Shown here: in pieces, positions 1 through 8,451 of the stretch
How the letters are laid out: each line of letters begins with the position of its first letter
Numbering within the stretch: the stretch's first letter is position 1
Source of the DNA: Sphaerochaeta sp. UBA5849
GTDB taxonomy: Bacteria; Spirochaetota; Spirochaetia; Sphaerochaetales; Sphaerochaetaceae
Direction: 5' to 3'
DNA: 64,000 nucleotides
NCBI GenBank assembly: GCA_002432715.1
Contig: DJGJ01000049.1
Span: 1 to 64,000, forward strand
Notes under the pieces: generated by a model
Database searches by the model: none
What the model saw: the letters and a program-made list of their open reading frames with translations, nothing else
What the model was told of the DNA's origin: nothing
Position numbers and translations under genes: made by a program

Positions 1-15
1 GGTGAGGAATGTGGG

Positions 16-44
16 TTGCAACTTTTTCCTCTTTTGGATATGGT
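16..44 (+). promoter_or_regulatory. Promoter of the MATE gene (leaderless type)
   Basis: The -35 TTGCAA (16-21) and -10 TATGGT (39-44) are separated by 17 bases. The -10 ends 6 bases before ATG 51, so transcription should start at or next to the A of the start codon. There is no Shine-Dalgarno sequence before this ATG. The element pattern is read directly; leaderless initiation is inferred. Confidence 0.6.
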
Positions 45-50
45 ACATGT

Positions 51-1409
51 ATGCATTCCATACCATCTTCACTCGGAACCGAGCGAATCGGCAGGCTCTT
101 GGTACGCCTATGCGTCCCTACCATTCTATCCCAGCTGATCAACGCACTTTACACCATAATAGACCGCATCTATATCGGCCACATTGCAGTGGACGGACCG
201 CTTGCCTTAACCGGCATCGGCCTCAGCTTTCCCATCATCATGCTGCTCTCTGCATTCAGCATGCTTGTCGGCTCAGGAGGTGCCGTACACGCCTCGATCA
301 AGCTAGGGCAGAACAAGATGGATGAGGCAAATCAGCTGCTCAACCAATCATTGGGAACACTCTTGCTGTTTTCCTGCATTCTCACCCTCTTTTTCCAGTG
401 GCTCAAAGAACCCTTGCTGCTCCTCTTCGGAGCAAGTGCTAACACCTTGCCGTTCAGCTTGGACTATCTGGGCATCTATCTCTGGGGGACGCTGTTCGTC
501 CTGATTTCCATGGGAATGAATCCCTTCATCACAGCCCAAGGCTTCAGCACAGTCAGCATGCTGACCATGCTGCTCGGCTCGGTGATAAACATCGTCCTCG
601 ACCCGATCTTCATCTTTGGCTTTGGCTTGGGAGTCAAGGGAGCCGCATATGCGACGGTGATAAGTCAAGCCGCCAGTGCTGTATGGGTCATATCGTTTTT
701 GTCCTCAAAACGTTCCAGTCTCAAAATCTCACTGCCCAACCTACGGCCTACGCGAAAGATCATGCTTCCTGTCCTGGCTCTTGGCATATCTCCATTCTTC
801 ATGATGAGCACCGAAAGCCTGGTGAATATCGTGCTCAACTCCACACTCCAGCGAACCGGTGGCGACATCGCAGTGGGAGCCATGGCTATTCTCTCCTCGG
901 TCATGATGTTCAGCCTTGCCCCGCTGCAAGGCCTCACCCAGGGGGGACAACCCATTCTTTCCTACAACTGGGGGGCGGGGAACAGCAAGCGGGTGCAACA
1001 AACCTTTACATACATCCTGCTTACGAGTGTGACTTTCACCACCATCGTATGCCTGGTGCTGGTCTTGGCTCCTGCCATGGTGGTCGGCTTGTTCACTAAA
1101 GACGAGATTCTGCTGGAAACAACAGCACGAGCGATGAGAATCTACAGTTCAGGCTTCTGGATTTTGGGGATACAGATTGCCTGCCAACAGGCATTCATTG
1201 CCTTTTCACAGGCAAAAATTTCCTTTTTCCTGGCCTTGCTGCGAAAAATCATACTCTTGATTCCCCTGGTTTTCCTGTTGGGCGGTTTGCTTGGCATGCA
1301 GGGAGTATTCATAGCTGAGCCGATCGCCGACATACTGGCAGGTCTTACAACCGCAACACTTTTCTTTTTGAACTTCAAGAAAATACTTTCCAAACACGCC
1401 GATGCCTGA
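51..1409 (+). CDS. MATE family multidrug/Na+ antiporter
   Basis: A 452-residue polytopic inner-membrane protein with about 12 hydrophobic segments in two similar halves. The N-terminal stretch (GTERIGRLLVRLCVPTILSQ) and the internal TQGGQPILSYNWGA motif are typical of MATE exporters, which use a Na+ or H+ gradient to expel cationic drugs and other organic molecules. Closest in type to the MepA/DinF-like branch; the substrate cannot be read from sequence. I chose ATG 51 over the upstream codon at 9 because a promoter ends 6 bases before it and the conserved N-terminus begins there. The full family length is present. A weak stem (CTGCATA at 1429-1435 with TATGCAG at 1444-1450) follows the gene and may help end the transcript. 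Confidence 0.9.
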   Translation: MHSIPSSLGTERIGRLLVRLCVPTILSQLINALYTIIDRIYIGHIAVDGPLALTGIGLSFPIIMLLSAFSMLVGSGGAVHASIKLGQNKMDEANQLLNQSLGTLLLFSCILTLFFQWLKEPLLLLFGASANTLPFSLDYLGIYLWGTLFVLISMGMNPFITAQGFSTVSMLTMLLGSVINIVLDPIFIFGFGLGVKGAAYATVISQAASAVWVISFLSSKRSSLKISLPNLRPTRKIMLPVLALGISPFFMMSTESLVNIVLNSTLQRTGGDIAVGAMAILSSVMMFSLAPLQGLTQGGQPILSYNWGAGNSKRVQQTFTYILLTSVTFTTIVCLVLVLAPAMVVGLFTKDEILLETTARAMRIYSSGFWILGIQIACQQAFIAFSQAKISFFLALLRKIILLIPLVFLLGGLLGMQGVFIAEPIADILAGLTTATLFFLNFKKILSKHADA

Positions 1410-1484
1410 CAAGGAAGGACCACGCATACTGCATACAAATCTTTATGCAGGTTCTTTGCAAGCGGCTTGCGCGCTGAAGCTGGA

Positions 1485-1490
1485 TATACT
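1485..1490 (+). promoter_or_regulatory. -10 element of the HSL-type esterase gene
   Basis: TATACT lies 5 bases before the GTG start at 1496. No convincing -35 at 16-18 bases was found, and no Shine-Dalgarno precedes either possible start (GTG 1496 or ATG 1505). It fits the leaderless pattern seen at other genes here. Confidence 0.4.
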
Positions 1491-1495
1491 ACGAT

Positions 1496-2578
1496 GTGTC
1501 CACTATGGCTGACTATGATTTGTCTCCGAGGATGAAACGGCTGGTCTCCCTGATCAACAAGGTTGCAATTACCGATCCTGAAGGGCTGACTCCCAAACGC
1601 ATCGAGGAACTGAACGATATATCGATTCCCAACAATATCCTGATACGCAAACTTCTTGGCAAGAGTGCGAGAAACATTGCGACCAAAACCTTCATCATTC
1701 CCGTCACCGATGGAATGGTTACCGGATATTTCTTTGAACGACAGGGTTCAAGAGGCATCAGCGACCTGACCCCCTTGATCATCTTCTACCATGGAGGAGG
1801 CTGGGTCTGGGGCAACATGGACCTGTACAACTTCCTCTGCGCACACCTTGCCGACATCACCGGGGCGGCGGTGCTCTCGGTCGACTACCGCCTGGCCCCG
1901 AAGTACAAGTTTCCCACTGCGGTTGAAGACTGTTATGACACCCTGCTGTGGGCTGCATCGGGCTGCAGATACTGGAAAACCAACCCCGACCGTATCTTCT
2001 TGGTGGGGGACAGCGCCGGGGGCAATCTTGCCGCCGTGGTAAGCCGACTGGCCCGAGACCGCAAGGGCCCGGCCATCGCCGGCCAGGTCCTGCTCTATCC
2101 GGTGACCGATGGACGCATGCGGACGCAGAGCTACGAGAAATACAAGGACTCCCCGACGCTGACCGACAAGCAGATGGCTTTTTTCATCAACAATTATCAA
2201 CGCGAACCGAAGGACATCCTCAACCCCAGCTTCTCGCCGCTTTTGGGAAAGGACCACAGCAGGCTTCCCCAAACGCTGATCATCGGAGCGGAGTACGATC
2301 CGCTGCATGACGACGGCATGCTCTATGCCGACGCCCTTGCCTCGGCGGACACCCCGGTCAAATACCTGGAAGTGAAGAAAACCGTGCACGGTTTCATCAA
2401 CTATCCCAAGGCTACAGGAACCGAGGAGACCGAGTGTGCGATCATCCAGTTCATCGGCGGCAGGCCGGTCGAGCAGGTAGCCCTTATCAGCCGAAAAGAG
2501 TGGGTGCGGGCACAAAAACGAGAACTGAAGAAAATCAAGAAACAAAGCAAGCATTTTGTGGATGCGCAGATAGGTTGA
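1496..2578 (+). CDS. Alpha/beta-hydrolase esterase, hormone-sensitive lipase family (family IV)
   Basis: A 360-residue cytoplasmic carboxylesterase. The oxyanion-hole motif HGGGW is at residues 99-103 and the nucleophile elbow GDSAGGN at 171-177 (Ser173). Asp268 (EYDPL) and His298 (VHGF) complete the triad. These are the hallmarks of the HSL/family IV esterases, which hydrolyse short-chain acyl or acetyl esters; the natural substrate is unknown. The basic C-terminal tail (about residues 335-360) extends past the catalytic fold. The start could be GTG 1496 or ATG 1505; GTG is favoured by its distance from the TATACT box. The gene stands alone and faces the convergent SGNH hydrolase gene. Confidence 0.88.
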   Translation: MSTMADYDLSPRMKRLVSLINKVAITDPEGLTPKRIEELNDISIPNNILIRKLLGKSARNIATKTFIIPVTDGMVTGYFFERQGSRGISDLTPLIIFYHGGGWVWGNMDLYNFLCAHLADITGAAVLSVDYRLAPKYKFPTAVEDCYDTLLWAASGCRYWKTNPDRIFLVGDSAGGNLAAVVSRLARDRKGPAIAGQVLLYPVTDGRMRTQSYEKYKDSPTLTDKQMAFFINNYQREPKDILNPSFSPLLGKDHSRLPQTLIIGAEYDPLHDDGMLYADALASADTPVKYLEVKKTVHGFINYPKATGTEETECAIIQFIGGRPVEQVALISRKEWVRAQKRELKKIKKQSKHFVDAQIG

Positions 2579-2670
2579 ATTACTGCTGATTCTGCCTGAC
2601 GAATCTTGGTAGACCGGACCCGGGCAGTCTAGTGCTTCAAAAAACCAAAGAATTTTGCTCGAGAGGCTTC

Positions 2671-3339
2671 TTACGCATATTCAGCGGGAATTTGCGGTTT
2701 CTCCGTATCCCCGAACACCGGGAGGATCAAGGAATACAATGCCTTTGCAAGCGAAGCGTGTCCCTCCTGGTCCATATGAAGCTGGTCGATCGGACTGCTT
2801 GTTGCCACCGTTGCAGCATCGAAGAAAAGTATATGTTGCTGTTCAGCCATGTTCCTGATGGGGTTTGCCAGACGCTTGCTCAACGCAGCGGAGCCTCTAT
2901 CGAACGAAGCGAAAACGGAAGATTCAATATCGTCACCGATATGAATCGGGGAGATGACCAGAACCTGGGGAATAGGGTAACCAGGCCCGTAGGCATGGGT
3001 TTTCACCATGATAGCCAGCTTTTCCAAGCCCTTTGCTATAATGCGCTCATTGGCGCCGTTGAGGCTCTTGCAGTCATTAGTCCCCAGGCTGAGGATGACC
3101 AGGTCCAGCGGGCGGTGACTTTGCAGTGAGACCGGAAGGTACTCCAAACCGTTTTTCTTGGGTTCCAGCGGGTCGTCAAAAACCGTGGTACGGCCGCCGA
3201 GGCCTTCCTCTATGATGCGGTATGAACCGCCCAGCATTGAGCCAAGAAGACCAGTCCAGCGCTGGTCAATGTCCCACCTTCCCCCGCCGGGGTTGGTGCC
3301 GAAGGTATTGGAATCACCATAACAAAGAATTGTATGCAT
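2671..3339 (-). CDS. SGNH/GDSL-family esterase (arylesterase-like)
   Basis: A 222-residue SGNH hydrolase without a signal peptide. Block I is CYGDSNTFG (Ser9), block II contributes the Gly in EGLGGRTT, block III is LGTNDC, and block V is DQLHMDQEGH with the catalytic Asp/His. This arrangement matches cytoplasmic TAP/arylesterase-like enzymes acting on acyl or acetyl esters, possibly on sugars; the true substrate is unknown. The upstream in-frame Met codons are not used in my call: the GDSL block always begins within a few residues of the start, and a TATACT -10 box (3346-3351, minus strand) ends 6 bases before this ATG. There is no Shine-Dalgarno. Confidence 0.85.
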   Translation of the reverse strand: MHTILCYGDSNTFGTNPGGGRWDIDQRWTGLLGSMLGGSYRIIEEGLGGRTTVFDDPLEPKKNGLEYLPVSLQSHRPLDLVILSLGTNDCKSLNGANERIIAKGLEKLAIMVKTHAYGPGYPIPQVLVISPIHIGDDIESSVFASFDRGSAALSKRLANPIRNMAEQQHILFFDAATVATSSPIDQLHMDQEGHASLAKALYSLILPVFGDTEKPQIPAEYA

Positions 3340-3950
3340 GATTGCAGTATAGCAAGAGACGGCTTTTAGCAGAAGTAGTTTGAATAAGTTTCCCTGATTG
3401 CCTGCACGCATACAACACAATACAGCGCACAAGAAGGCCAGTGATCGGGAACTATCACTGGCCCAAGGGAGATGTGTTGCAATCATCGTAGAAACTCCGG
3501 GTGCAATATTGGTTGCAACCAAACAAGAGGAAAACACCCATCAATGATGTAGAACAGGTATGTAGAAACCTTGGTGGGCACTGAAGTGAAGACTTCCCAA
3601 TCGTGGTACCTCTTTCTTCCTCTTCATCATATCCCTTCCTAAGGGAAGGATACGCTGGATTGTCCGAAATTGTCAATAGAGCCATGACTATACTATTATC
3701 TTATATAATTTTATCGATTCATCATAGCACGATATTATTATTTTTCTTCCAGAAAGAATTACCTCTGTCAGAACAATTTATGAAAATTTTGGAAATTTTA
3801 CAGGTTTTTTCATTTGTGAATAATATTGTCTATTAGCCATGTCACAACTTTTTATTCACTCTTTTTTTATCTACATATTGACGAAACAGGAAACCGACAC
3901 TATAGTTGTTCTTGGCAATTATTGCCATAATTAAACATTTGGAGCCTTGC
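3340..3950. other. 611-base intergenic region without a recognisable gene
   Basis: It holds the minus-strand -10 box of the SGNH gene (3346-3351), a perfect 14-base palindrome TTGGTTGCAACCAA (3509-3522), and a small hairpin CCTTCC-TAAG-GGAAGG near 3642. A strongly AT-rich stretch follows (about 3680-3900), and the MarR operator candidate lies at the right end. Short reading frames inside it have no recognisable domain and no good ribosome-binding site. I see no tRNA or riboswitch fold. Confidence 0.5.
3913..3927. promoter_or_regulatory. Candidate MarR operator (15-bp inverted repeat)
   Basis: TGGCAAT-T-ATTGCCA is a perfect inverted repeat ending 23 bases before the MarR start codon. MarR-family dimers usually bind 13-20 bp palindromes overlapping their own promoter, so autorepression of the marR-CoADR pair is the simple reading. 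This is inference from position and symmetry. Confidence 0.5.
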
Positions 3951-4304
3951 ATGATCGACTTATGTGCAATCCGAAAGTTGCAGACTTCGCTTCGCAACTT
4001 CGAAGTCAAACTCAAAGAGCAGACCGGACTTTCATTCAATGATGCACTGTTGCTCTGTGCAGTCAACAAAGGAATCTTTGAACCGAGCGCCCTCGCAAAG
4101 GAGCTCGAACTCTCCCCTTCCCGCCTCACCCGCATTCTGGACAGCCTGGAAGCCAGGGCCCTCATCAAACGGACACTGAGCAGCATGGACCGAAGGAGCC
4201 TTACGGTATCCCTGACAGAAACAGGAAGAGAGATGGTCAAGGCCTATAGTTGCTCCGAACTTCATATTCCCGAAGAACTGTTATTCACCCAAGCCACCAA
4301 ATAG
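3951..4304 (+). CDS. MarR-family winged-helix transcriptional regulator
   Basis: A 117-residue protein with the MarR winged helix: the recognition region is SALAKELELSPSRLTRILDSL (about residues 46-66), followed by the wing SSMDRRSLTVSLTETGRE, which contains the DxRS-like wing motif. MarR proteins repress adjacent genes and release DNA on binding a ligand or on cysteine oxidation. Several cysteines are present (Cys5, Cys34, Cys100), so a thiol or sulfur signal is conceivable. The start at 3951 has GGAG 6 bases upstream and sits beyond the inverted repeat at 3913-3927. The stop codon lies inside the ribosome-binding site of the next gene, so the two are almost certainly co-transcribed and the regulator probably controls the CoA-disulfide reductase fusion. 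Confidence 0.85.
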   Translation: MIDLCAIRKLQTSLRNFEVKLKEQTGLSFNDALLLCAVNKGIFEPSALAKELELSPSRLTRILDSLEARALIKRTLSSMDRRSLTVSLTETGREMVKAYSCSELHIPEELLFTQATK

Positions 4305-4312
4305 GAGGACCT

Positions 4313-6817
4313 ATGGCAAAATATCTCATTGTTGGAGGAGTCGCAGGAGGTGCAGGCACCGCCGCAAGACTCAGGAGAAGGGACGAGAACGCCCAAATCA
4401 TCATGTTCGAGCGCGGACAGTACATCAGCTACGCGAACTGCGGACTCCCTTACTATGCGGGAAATGTCATCACCGAACGTTCCCGTCTGTTTGTGATGAC
4501 TCCCGAACGCTTCATGGAATCACTGAATGTGGAAGCGAGGGTGCAAAGCGAAGTGATTTCGATCAATCGCAAGGCAAAAACCATCCGCGTGAGGGACTTG
4601 AAGAACCAGAGCGAATATGACGAGCGTTACGACACCCTCATCCTCTCTCCCGGAGCAAGTCCGGTACGTCCTCCCATCCCCGGCATCGAGCACAAGGCCA
4701 TCTATTCGCTTAGATCCGTTTCAGACATCGACCAGATCAAAGAGAAAATCGACAGTCCCGCCACCAAACGCGCAGTGGTCGTCGGCGGCGGCTTCATCGG
4801 TCTGGAGATGGCCGAGAACTTGAAGGAGCGAGGACTCGAGGTAAGCGTGGTGGAAGCCCTCGAGCAGGTGATGAACATCATCGACTACGACTTGGCCGCC
4901 GAGGTGCAACAGCACCTCAGAGCGAAGGGAGTGAATCTGTACCTGAAGGACGGGGTGTCAGCCTTTGAGGACCATGACAGCATTGTCAGCGTCCGACTCT
5001 CCTCGGGCACCCTCATCGATGCAGATATCGTCATCCTCTCCATCGGTGTTCGCCCCGACACCGCCTTCCTCAAGCAATCGGGCATCGAGCTGGCCAAGAA
5101 CGGGGCAATCAAGGTGGATGAGTTTTTCACCACCAACGACAAGGACATCAGGGCGGTTGGAGATGCCATCGAGTTTGCAAGCCCGCTGACAAAACTCGCC
5201 TGCACCGTTCCGTTGGCTGGTCCCGCCAACAAGCAGGCGCGCTTGTGCGCCGATGCCATCATCGACGGCAACAAGCGGCCGTATACAGGGACGATCGCCA
5301 CGAGCATCGCCAAAATATTCGATATGACGGTAGCCTCAACCGGCCTCACGGAAAAGGGGCTCAAGGCTGCAGGCCTTCCCCATCGGACGGCAGTCACCCA
5401 TGCAGGAAACCATGCCGGGTATTATCCCAACAGCCGTCAGCTCACCCTCAAGATTCTCTATCATCCAGAAAGCGGCAAGCTCTGGGGTGCGCAGTCGGTC
5501 GGATACGACGGAGTTGACAAGCGGATCGACGTCATCAGCGCCTTCATCGGAAAAGAAGGCACCGTCTACGATTTGGCGGAATTTGAGCAGGCTTATGCAC
5601 CGCCCTTCTCCAGTGCAAAGGACCCGGTGAACATGGTCGGCTTCATCGCCGTCAACACCCTTGAGGGATTCAGTGACACCATCAATTGGGAGGAAGCGGA
5701 AGCAGGGCGCAAGAGTGGTGCTTTCATGCTCGATGTACGAACCGAGGAGGAGTATGAGCTTGGTGCAATCGAAGGGTCGGTCAATATTCCCCACACCATC
5801 CTGAGGCAGAAGCTGCTGATGGTTCCCACCGATCGGTTGGTCATCGTCTATTGCGCCATCGGCCTCAGGGGCTACCTTGCAGAACGGGTGCTCAGGCAAA
5901 ACGGCTATACAAACGTACGCAACCTCACCGGTGGATACAAGACGTATGAGAGTGCGGTTCGTGAGCGATACCTGCTGGAAAACAAGGACAAGCTATCGGT
6001 CAAGGAGAGCGGTGGGGTCATCAACCACCTCAATGAGGACGGGTCGTTCCGCAAGCGGTCCGAGAACAAGATTCTCACCGTCGACGCCTGCGGCCTGCAG
6101 TGTCCCGGCCCGATCATCCGTCTCAAACGGGAGATCGACAACCTTGAGGAGGGGGACCGCATCGTCATCAAGGCCTCCGATCCCGGCTTCGGCCCCGATG
6201 TCCAGGCCTGGTGCAAGCTCACCGGCAATGAGCTGGTAAGCGTAAAGACCACCGACGGCATCATCGAGGCTGTAGTAGGCAAAGGCAATGCCAGTGTCTG
6301 CAACATGCCCGATTCAGCAGGAGAGAAACCTGCCATCTGCGATAGCGACAACGGTGCTACGATGATTGTTTTCTCCAATGACCTGGACAAGGCTCTTGCC
6401 TCATTCGTCCTTGCCAACGGGGCTGCCGCATCCGGCAAGTCGGTGACGATGTTCTTCACCTTCTGGGGGTTGTCGGTGCTTCGCAAAAAGGATGCCCCCA
6501 AAGTGAAGAAGGACTTCATGGGAACGATGTTCGGGGCCATGCTGCCCAAGGGCATGGACAACCTTGCCCTCTCTTCCATGAATATGGGAGGCATGGGGGC
6601 GAAGATGATGAAAGGCCGCATGAAAAAGAAACATGTCGACCAAGTAAAACAGATGTATGAGGATGCCCGCAAGAGCGGGGTTCGCATGGTAGCCTGCCAG
6701 ATGTCCATGGATATCATGGGCATCACGGCTGAAGAACTGCTTGACGGCGTTGAAATCGGTGGCGTCGCTACCTACATGGGAGCTGCCAGCGAGAGCAAGA
6801 TCAATCTGTTCATCTAA
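4313..6817 (+). CDS. CoA-disulfide reductase / rhodanese / TusA / DsrE-like fusion flavoprotein
   Basis: An 834-residue cytoplasmic protein with four sulfur-handling modules. Residues 1-450 are an FAD/NAD(P)H pyridine-nucleotide disulfide oxidoreductase with the single redox Cys43 in YANCGLPYY, as in CoA-disulfide reductase and NADH-dependent persulfide reductase. Residues about 460-560 are a rhodanese domain with Cys514 in YCAIGLRGY. Residues about 585-660 are a TusA/SirA-like domain with CGLQCPGP (Cys593, Cys597). Residues about 680-834 are a DsrE-like domain. Expected roles are reduction of CoA disulfide, persulfides or polysulfide and hand-over of sulfane sulfur between domains. AGGAGG lies 4 bases before ATG 4313, overlapping the marR stop. 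All key cysteines are intact. Confidence 0.9.
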   Translation: MAKYLIVGGVAGGAGTAARLRRRDENAQIIMFERGQYISYANCGLPYYAGNVITERSRLFVMTPERFMESLNVEARVQSEVISINRKAKTIRVRDLKNQSEYDERYDTLILSPGASPVRPPIPGIEHKAIYSLRSVSDIDQIKEKIDSPATKRAVVVGGGFIGLEMAENLKERGLEVSVVEALEQVMNIIDYDLAAEVQQHLRAKGVNLYLKDGVSAFEDHDSIVSVRLSSGTLIDADIVILSIGVRPDTAFLKQSGIELAKNGAIKVDEFFTTNDKDIRAVGDAIEFASPLTKLACTVPLAGPANKQARLCADAIIDGNKRPYTGTIATSIAKIFDMTVASTGLTEKGLKAAGLPHRTAVTHAGNHAGYYPNSRQLTLKILYHPESGKLWGAQSVGYDGVDKRIDVISAFIGKEGTVYDLAEFEQAYAPPFSSAKDPVNMVGFIAVNTLEGFSDTINWEEAEAGRKSGAFMLDVRTEEEYELGAIEGSVNIPHTILRQKLLMVPTDRLVIVYCAIGLRGYLAERVLRQNGYTNVRNLTGGYKTYESAVRERYLLENKDKLSVKESGGVINHLNEDGSFRKRSENKILTVDACGLQCPGPIIRLKREIDNLEEGDRIVIKASDPGFGPDVQAWCKLTGNELVSVKTTDGIIEAVVGKGNASVCNMPDSAGEKPAICDSDNGATMIVFSNDLDKALASFVLANGAAASGKSVTMFFTFWGLSVLRKKDAPKVKKDFMGTMFGAMLPKGMDNLALSSMNMGGMGAKMMKGRMKKKHVDQVKQMYEDARKSGVRMVACQMSMDIMGITAEELLDGVEIGGVATYMGAASESKINLFI

Positions 6818-7021
6818 TCAATAATGGGGTGGCCTCTGATCGTCGATCATGCCATCCCGATCTTCTTCGGCCAAGTCCGTTACGCGTTTTTCCAGTTTTT
6901 CCAGACGAGCGGTCAAGAGTGCGATCTCCTTGGCCTGATCTGTTACGACCTGGTCGAGAGTCACTATCGTCTCTTCTGCATAGGCTAGTTTCATCTCAAG
7001 CTTCGTAAGCCGTTCATCCAT
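6818..7021 (-). CDS. slyX: SlyX-family protein
   Basis: A 67-residue protein that is almost entirely a predicted coiled coil (heptads through EMKLAYAEETIVTLDQVV and EIALLTARLEKLEKRV). It ends in DQRPPHY, the signature C-terminus of SlyX proteins. The function of SlyX is not firmly established; it is a small cytoplasmic protein. AAGGAG about 8 bases upstream supports ATG 7021. The gene converges on the CoADR fusion with no gap: the two stop codons are adjacent. Confidence 0.85.
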   Translation of the reverse strand: MDERLTKLEMKLAYAEETIVTLDQVVTDQAKEIALLTARLEKLEKRVTDLAEEDRDGMIDDQRPPHY

Positions 7022-7086
7022 TGTTGTCGCTCCTTGTCCTGTATCTGTATCCTAGCATGAAAGAGACAGCTCGACAACTCGCCCCA

Positions 7087-7180
7087 TTGTTGCAGAAGGT
7101 TTCTCGATTTGCACATTTAATGCTTGCCAGATACCCTTGTCGTGCTATACTGACATGTATTTTGTTGCAGAATGGTGCAA
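7087..7180 (+). promoter_or_regulatory. Promoter and candidate operators of the WYL regulator
   Basis: The -35 TTGCCA (7124-7129), 16-base spacer and -10 TATACT (7146-7151) form a good sigma-70-type promoter. It is flanked by two copies of the 11-mer TTGTTGCAGAA (7087-7097 and 7162-7172). The downstream copy overlaps an inverted repeat, TTGCA (7165-7169) and TGCAA (7176-7180), just after the predicted start site. Binding by the WYL regulator itself is inferred. Confidence 0.5.
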
Positions 7181-7194
7181 ATAAGAGGAATTGT

Positions 7195-8163
7195 ATGAAA
7201 GGTGAACGCGTTGCGCAACTGGAACTGTTGCTACATTCCCATCCAGAAGGACTCAGAAGAGCGGATATAGCACGTCGATTGGGAGTCCATCGCTCGACCA
7301 TCAGCAGGTATGTGGATGAACTGAAACAATACATCGACATCTATGAGGAGAACAGCCTCATCAAGATCAAGAACCGCGAGGAGGATGAGAGCATCGCCCT
7401 CAGCGTGTATGAGAGTCTGGCCTTCAACCTCTCCGCCGAAATGCTTGCAAACAGCACCGAGTTTCAGAACCCCCACCTGGCTTCCGGCTTGAGAAAAATC
7501 GCCATGAACATGCGGTCCTACGCACCGAAGATCAGCGAGAATGTCATCGGCCTGGCCGAGCAGATCGACAAGCAGCTGCAGGAGAAGAAGGAGAGCAGCA
7601 AGTTCAATACCATTCTTGAAGTGCTCATTGACAGCTGGGTGTCGGGACGCATCGTACGCATCGTACAAAGCCTCAAAGGATTCGACCCGATCGAGACCGA
7701 ACTCGCCCCTTACTTCATCGGATTTCGGGAAGAAGATAGCGGCGGCAGACACCCGATCAGTGTCACCGGACGCCTTCGGCACACCACCGAGATTGTCACC
7801 ATCGATATCAGTACCATCACAAGCGCCACCATTCTCAACGAAACCTATACGATTCCCGACAACCTCAAACCTTTCAAGTTCCCCGAATCCAAGGAGCGCT
7901 ATGAGAGCATCGATATGATTCCTCTCAGCCTGAAGCTCAAGGAGCGTTCCGCTATGAACGTCTTCAGGTCGGTGGTGCATGGAACTCCGGTTTTCGAAAA
8001 GCAGAACGATGGAACATTGGTCTGCAACATGGATGTCGAGAACTCCATCGAGTTGTATCTGCGCATCATCCAATGCGGAGATTCGGTGGAAATATTGGGC
8101 CCTGAGAGCTTCAGAAAGAAATTCTGCAAAATGCTTACCAAGATCCTGGCTTTGTACCAATAA
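7195..8163 (+). CDS. HTH/WYL-domain transcriptional regulator
   Basis: A 322-residue regulator. The N-terminal helix-turn-helix (about residues 5-45: LRRADIARRLGVHRSTISRYVDEL) resembles the DeoR/HTH_11 type. The middle and C-terminal parts resemble WYL-domain proteins of the YafY/PafBC kind, which sense nucleic-acid or small ligands; the WYL-type strand pattern is around TGRLRHTTEIVTIDIS (about residues 190-206). Start ATG 7195 has AGAGGA upstream; earlier in-frame Met codons would place the promoter inside the gene. The target is unknown. Rubredoxin follows but has its own promoter. Confidence 0.75.
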   Translation: MKGERVAQLELLLHSHPEGLRRADIARRLGVHRSTISRYVDELKQYIDIYEENSLIKIKNREEDESIALSVYESLAFNLSAEMLANSTEFQNPHLASGLRKIAMNMRSYAPKISENVIGLAEQIDKQLQEKKESSKFNTILEVLIDSWVSGRIVRIVQSLKGFDPIETELAPYFIGFREEDSGGRHPISVTGRLRHTTEIVTIDISTITSATILNETYTIPDNLKPFKFPESKERYESIDMIPLSLKLKERSAMNVFRSVVHGTPVFEKQNDGTLVCNMDVENSIELYLRIIQCGDSVEILGPESFRKKFCKMLTKILALYQ

Positions 8164-8171
8164 TATTTTTC

Positions 8172-8200
8172 TTGCCGCTTGGCTTGAATATCGCTATGCT
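8172..8200 (+). promoter_or_regulatory. Promoter of the rubredoxin gene
   Basis: The -35 TTGCCG (8172-8177), 17-base spacer and -10 TATGCT (8195-8200) lie just after the WYL stop codon. The mRNA start would be near 8207, immediately before AGGAGG (8209-8214). Confidence 0.6.
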
Positions 8201-8222
8201 TCAGATGTAGGAGGAAACGACA

Positions 8223-8384
8223 ATGAAAGAGTATGAATGCGATCTTTGCGGGTATGTATACGACCCGACAGTTGGTGATCCCGACAACGGAATCAAACCA
8301 GGAACAGCCTTTGAAGACCTTCCAGAAGATTGGGTATGCCCTCTCTGCGGGGCTCCTAAGTCTGACTTTTCACCGCGCGACTAA
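8223..8384 (+). CDS. Rubredoxin
   Basis: A 53-residue one-iron electron carrier. The two knuckles CDLCGY (Cys6, Cys9) and [11 protein letters not shown] (Cys39, Cys42) provide the four iron ligands, and the length equals that of classical rubredoxins. In anaerobes it passes electrons to superoxide reductase, flavodiiron protein or rubrerythrin, none of which is in this window. The ribosome-binding site AGGAGG (8209-8214) lies 8 bases before ATG 8223. It forms its own transcription unit, with a promoter at 8172-8200 and a terminator at 8405-8434. The neighbouring flavoproteins suggest a small redox-defence cluster. Confidence 0.95.
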   Translation: MKEYECDLCGYVYDPTVGDPDNGIKPGTAFEDLPEDWVCPLCGAPKSDFSPRD

Positions 8385-8404
8385 CAAGGGTTGCGGTTCA
8401 CAAG

Positions 8405-8434
8405 ACGGGGATGGCACGGCCTTCCCCGTTTTTT
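8405..8434 (+). terminator. Rho-independent terminator after rubredoxin
   Basis: A 7-bp stem, ACGGGGA (8405-8411) with TCCCCGT (8423-8429), is followed by six T residues (8429-8434), 21 bases after the rubredoxin stop. Confidence 0.8.
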
Positions 8435-8451
8435 AGGTCCAAGGAGCAGCT

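Noticed and set aside
1429..1450. Terminator after the MATE gene
   Set aside because: There is a 7-bp CTGCATA/TATGCAG stem but no T tract; too weak to call as a separate feature.
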